From positions 1 to 25,287 of the forward strand of contig JASFPT010000023.1 of assembly GCA_050115795.1 (NCBI GenBank): a DNA stretch of 25,287 nucleotides, read 5' to 3'. This DNA is from JAIPEL01 sp050115795 (lineage in GTDB: Bacteria; Desulfobacterota; Desulfobacteria; Desulfobacterales; CAFBRK01). The notes under the pieces are model-generated. The model did not search any database. It saw nothing but the letters and a program-made list of their open reading frames with translations, and was not told where the DNA came from. A program made the position numbers and the translations under genes. Below are positions 24,384 to 25,287 of the stretch, piece by piece; position 1 is the first letter of the stretch; every line of letters begins with the position of its first letter.

Positions 24384-24463
24384 CATTCCATGGCGAAATG
24401 GGCGAGAGTTCGGGGCCCGCGGGGGTGGCGACGGAGGCTTTTCTCCCCTGAATTTTTGCCCGC

Positions 24464-24514
24464 TTCGCGGAACGCGAAACCCTTATGAACAAATCGCGTC
24501 AGCGATTTGTTCAT
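24464..24514 (-). repeat. Two-hairpin element at endonuclease gene end (copy 2)
   Basis: Read on the minus strand, a perfect 13-bp palindrome (ATGAACAAATCGC and its inverse, 24485-24514, 4-base loop) covering the TGA stop is followed by the hairpin core GTTTCGCGTTCCGCGAA (24464-24480). The order and the core match the element at 311-354, also just after a stop codon. Confidence 0.75.
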
Positions 24515-25251
24515 GCGGCGAGCGCAAAGTCCCAGATCAGGGGGACGTGGTCGGAGAAACGCACCGCCGGCATCTCAAAGCCGGTGGTCTGCATCTGGGG
24601 GCTGTGAAAGATATAGTCGAGTTCCATGAGCGGCATCCGGCTCGGGTAGGAGAACAACCCGCCTCGGTTGGCGCTGACCAGGCCTGTGGCCGCCATGAAC
24701 AGCTCCAGTTCGCGGTCCCCCCCCCAGAGCGCGTTGAAATCGCCGGCAACGATCACCGGCTTGCGACATTTCTGGATCAGGGAATACAGCTCCCGCAGCT
24801 GGTACTGCCGGTACCGGTATTTCAGCGAGAGGTGGACCAAAAAGACGTGAAACTGGGGAAGCTCCACCTCGATCACCAGGCGTTTGACCCCGTTGGTCAG
24901 GTAGTGGAACCGTTCCGAGATGATCTGCTGGTTGGTGAGAAGGGCGTTTCCCTGCTTGTTGAGCAGGGGCGTGCGGCCGGCCAGGGAGGTTTCGGCATAT
25001 TTGGACCGGACCACGACACGGTGGTTCAACTCTGCGGCCAACGCGTCTGCCTGGCTCCGTTTCTCCACCCGGTACGAGCCGCAGTCCACCTCGACCAAGC
25101 CGACGATGTCCGGCTCGGCCGAGCGGATAAAGTCCAGAATACGGCTGAAATTGCCGTTGGTCGGCTTCAGATAGCCGCTGTAGGGAATCGGAAAGTGAAA
25201 CTGCCTACCGATGCCGGCGCCGTAGCGGATGTTGTATAAAAGCAGCCTCAT
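24511..25251 (-). CDS. Endonuclease/exonuclease/phosphatase-family protein
   Basis: The 246-residue product has the metal-dependent EEP (DNase I-like) motifs in order: N7 (LLYNIRYG), E54 (VGLVEVD), H140 (LVHLSLKYR), D171 and N173 (AGDFNALWGG), D212 (MELDYIF) and the final D234-H235 (FSDHVPL). Members are nucleases, phosphatases or lipid phosphodiesterases; the substrate is not evident. No signal peptide is seen. ATG 25251 is the first start and gives the LLLYNIRYG strand immediately; the ribosome-binding site upstream is weak (AAATCC-like). The length equals that of bacterial stand-alone EEP proteins. The stop codon lies inside a perfect palindrome. Confidence 0.9.
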   Translation of the reverse strand: MRLLLYNIRYGAGIGRQFHFPIPYSGYLKPTNGNFSRILDFIRSAEPDIVGLVEVDCGSYRVEKRSQADALAAELNHRVVVRSKYAETSLAGRTPLLNKQGNALLTNQQIISERFHYLTNGVKRLVIEVELPQFHVFLVHLSLKYRYRQYQLRELYSLIQKCRKPVIVAGDFNALWGGDRELELFMAATGLVSANRGGLFSYPSRMPLMELDYIFHSPQMQTTGFEMPAVRFSDHVPLIWDFALAA

Positions 25252-25287
25252 GAAAGAAATCCGCGGTGTTCCCGTCCGTTGGAGTGT

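Overview
The window looks like chromosome of a GC-rich Gram-negative bacterium, most likely a Desulfobacterota (deltaproteobacterial) anaerobe. The pointers are a selenocysteine-containing formate dehydrogenase with a NuoG-like iron-sulfur N-terminus, a SulP anion permease, several lipoproteins and Sec signal peptides, a C135-type Asd, and intergenic spacers with 7-8 bp tandem repeats. The assignment is inferred from gene content; no rRNA or tRNA gene was found.

Left part (1-12949), mainly housekeeping and signalling: a cupin protein cut by the window edge; a metallo-beta-lactamase-fold hydrolase; a convergent class V aminotransferase; then a tight plus-strand operon of SulP permease, exported DUF4384 protein and CHASE2-type class III nucleotide cyclase. 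The minus-strand genes asd, an alpha/beta hydrolase and a ribonuclease D-like gene follow (the last two overlap by one base). thrS is divergent from rnd and has a structured leader with a perfect hairpin one base before its start codon.

Middle (12950-21520), the accessory part: a small Cys-rich protein; a plus-strand cluster of putative lipoprotein, TPR/Ig-like/caspase protein and diacylglycerol-kinase-family lipid kinase; and, converging on it, a minus-strand cluster of FlgT_N-like/DUF4384 protein, short ankyrin lipoprotein and two lipoprotein caspase homologues. All three caspase-like proteins keep the His/Cys dyad and the D-x-C-x-S-G signature, and all are predicted to be exported. The ankyrin gene carries a copy of the caspase 3' end, so the cluster has been rearranged by recombination. 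This is the best candidate for an undescribed system: an envelope-located caspase/DUF4384 module, with a second DUF4384 gene linked to the cyclase elsewhere in the window.

Right part (21520-25287): monocistronic fdhA with an in-frame UGA read as selenocysteine, a SECIS-like hairpin after it and a strong intrinsic terminator, then a convergent endonuclease/exonuclease/phosphatase-family gene. A two-hairpin element sharing a 17-base identical core follows the stop codon of both the first and the last gene of the window, and related palindromes overlap other gene ends.

All domain calls are by eye from translated motifs; no database search was run.
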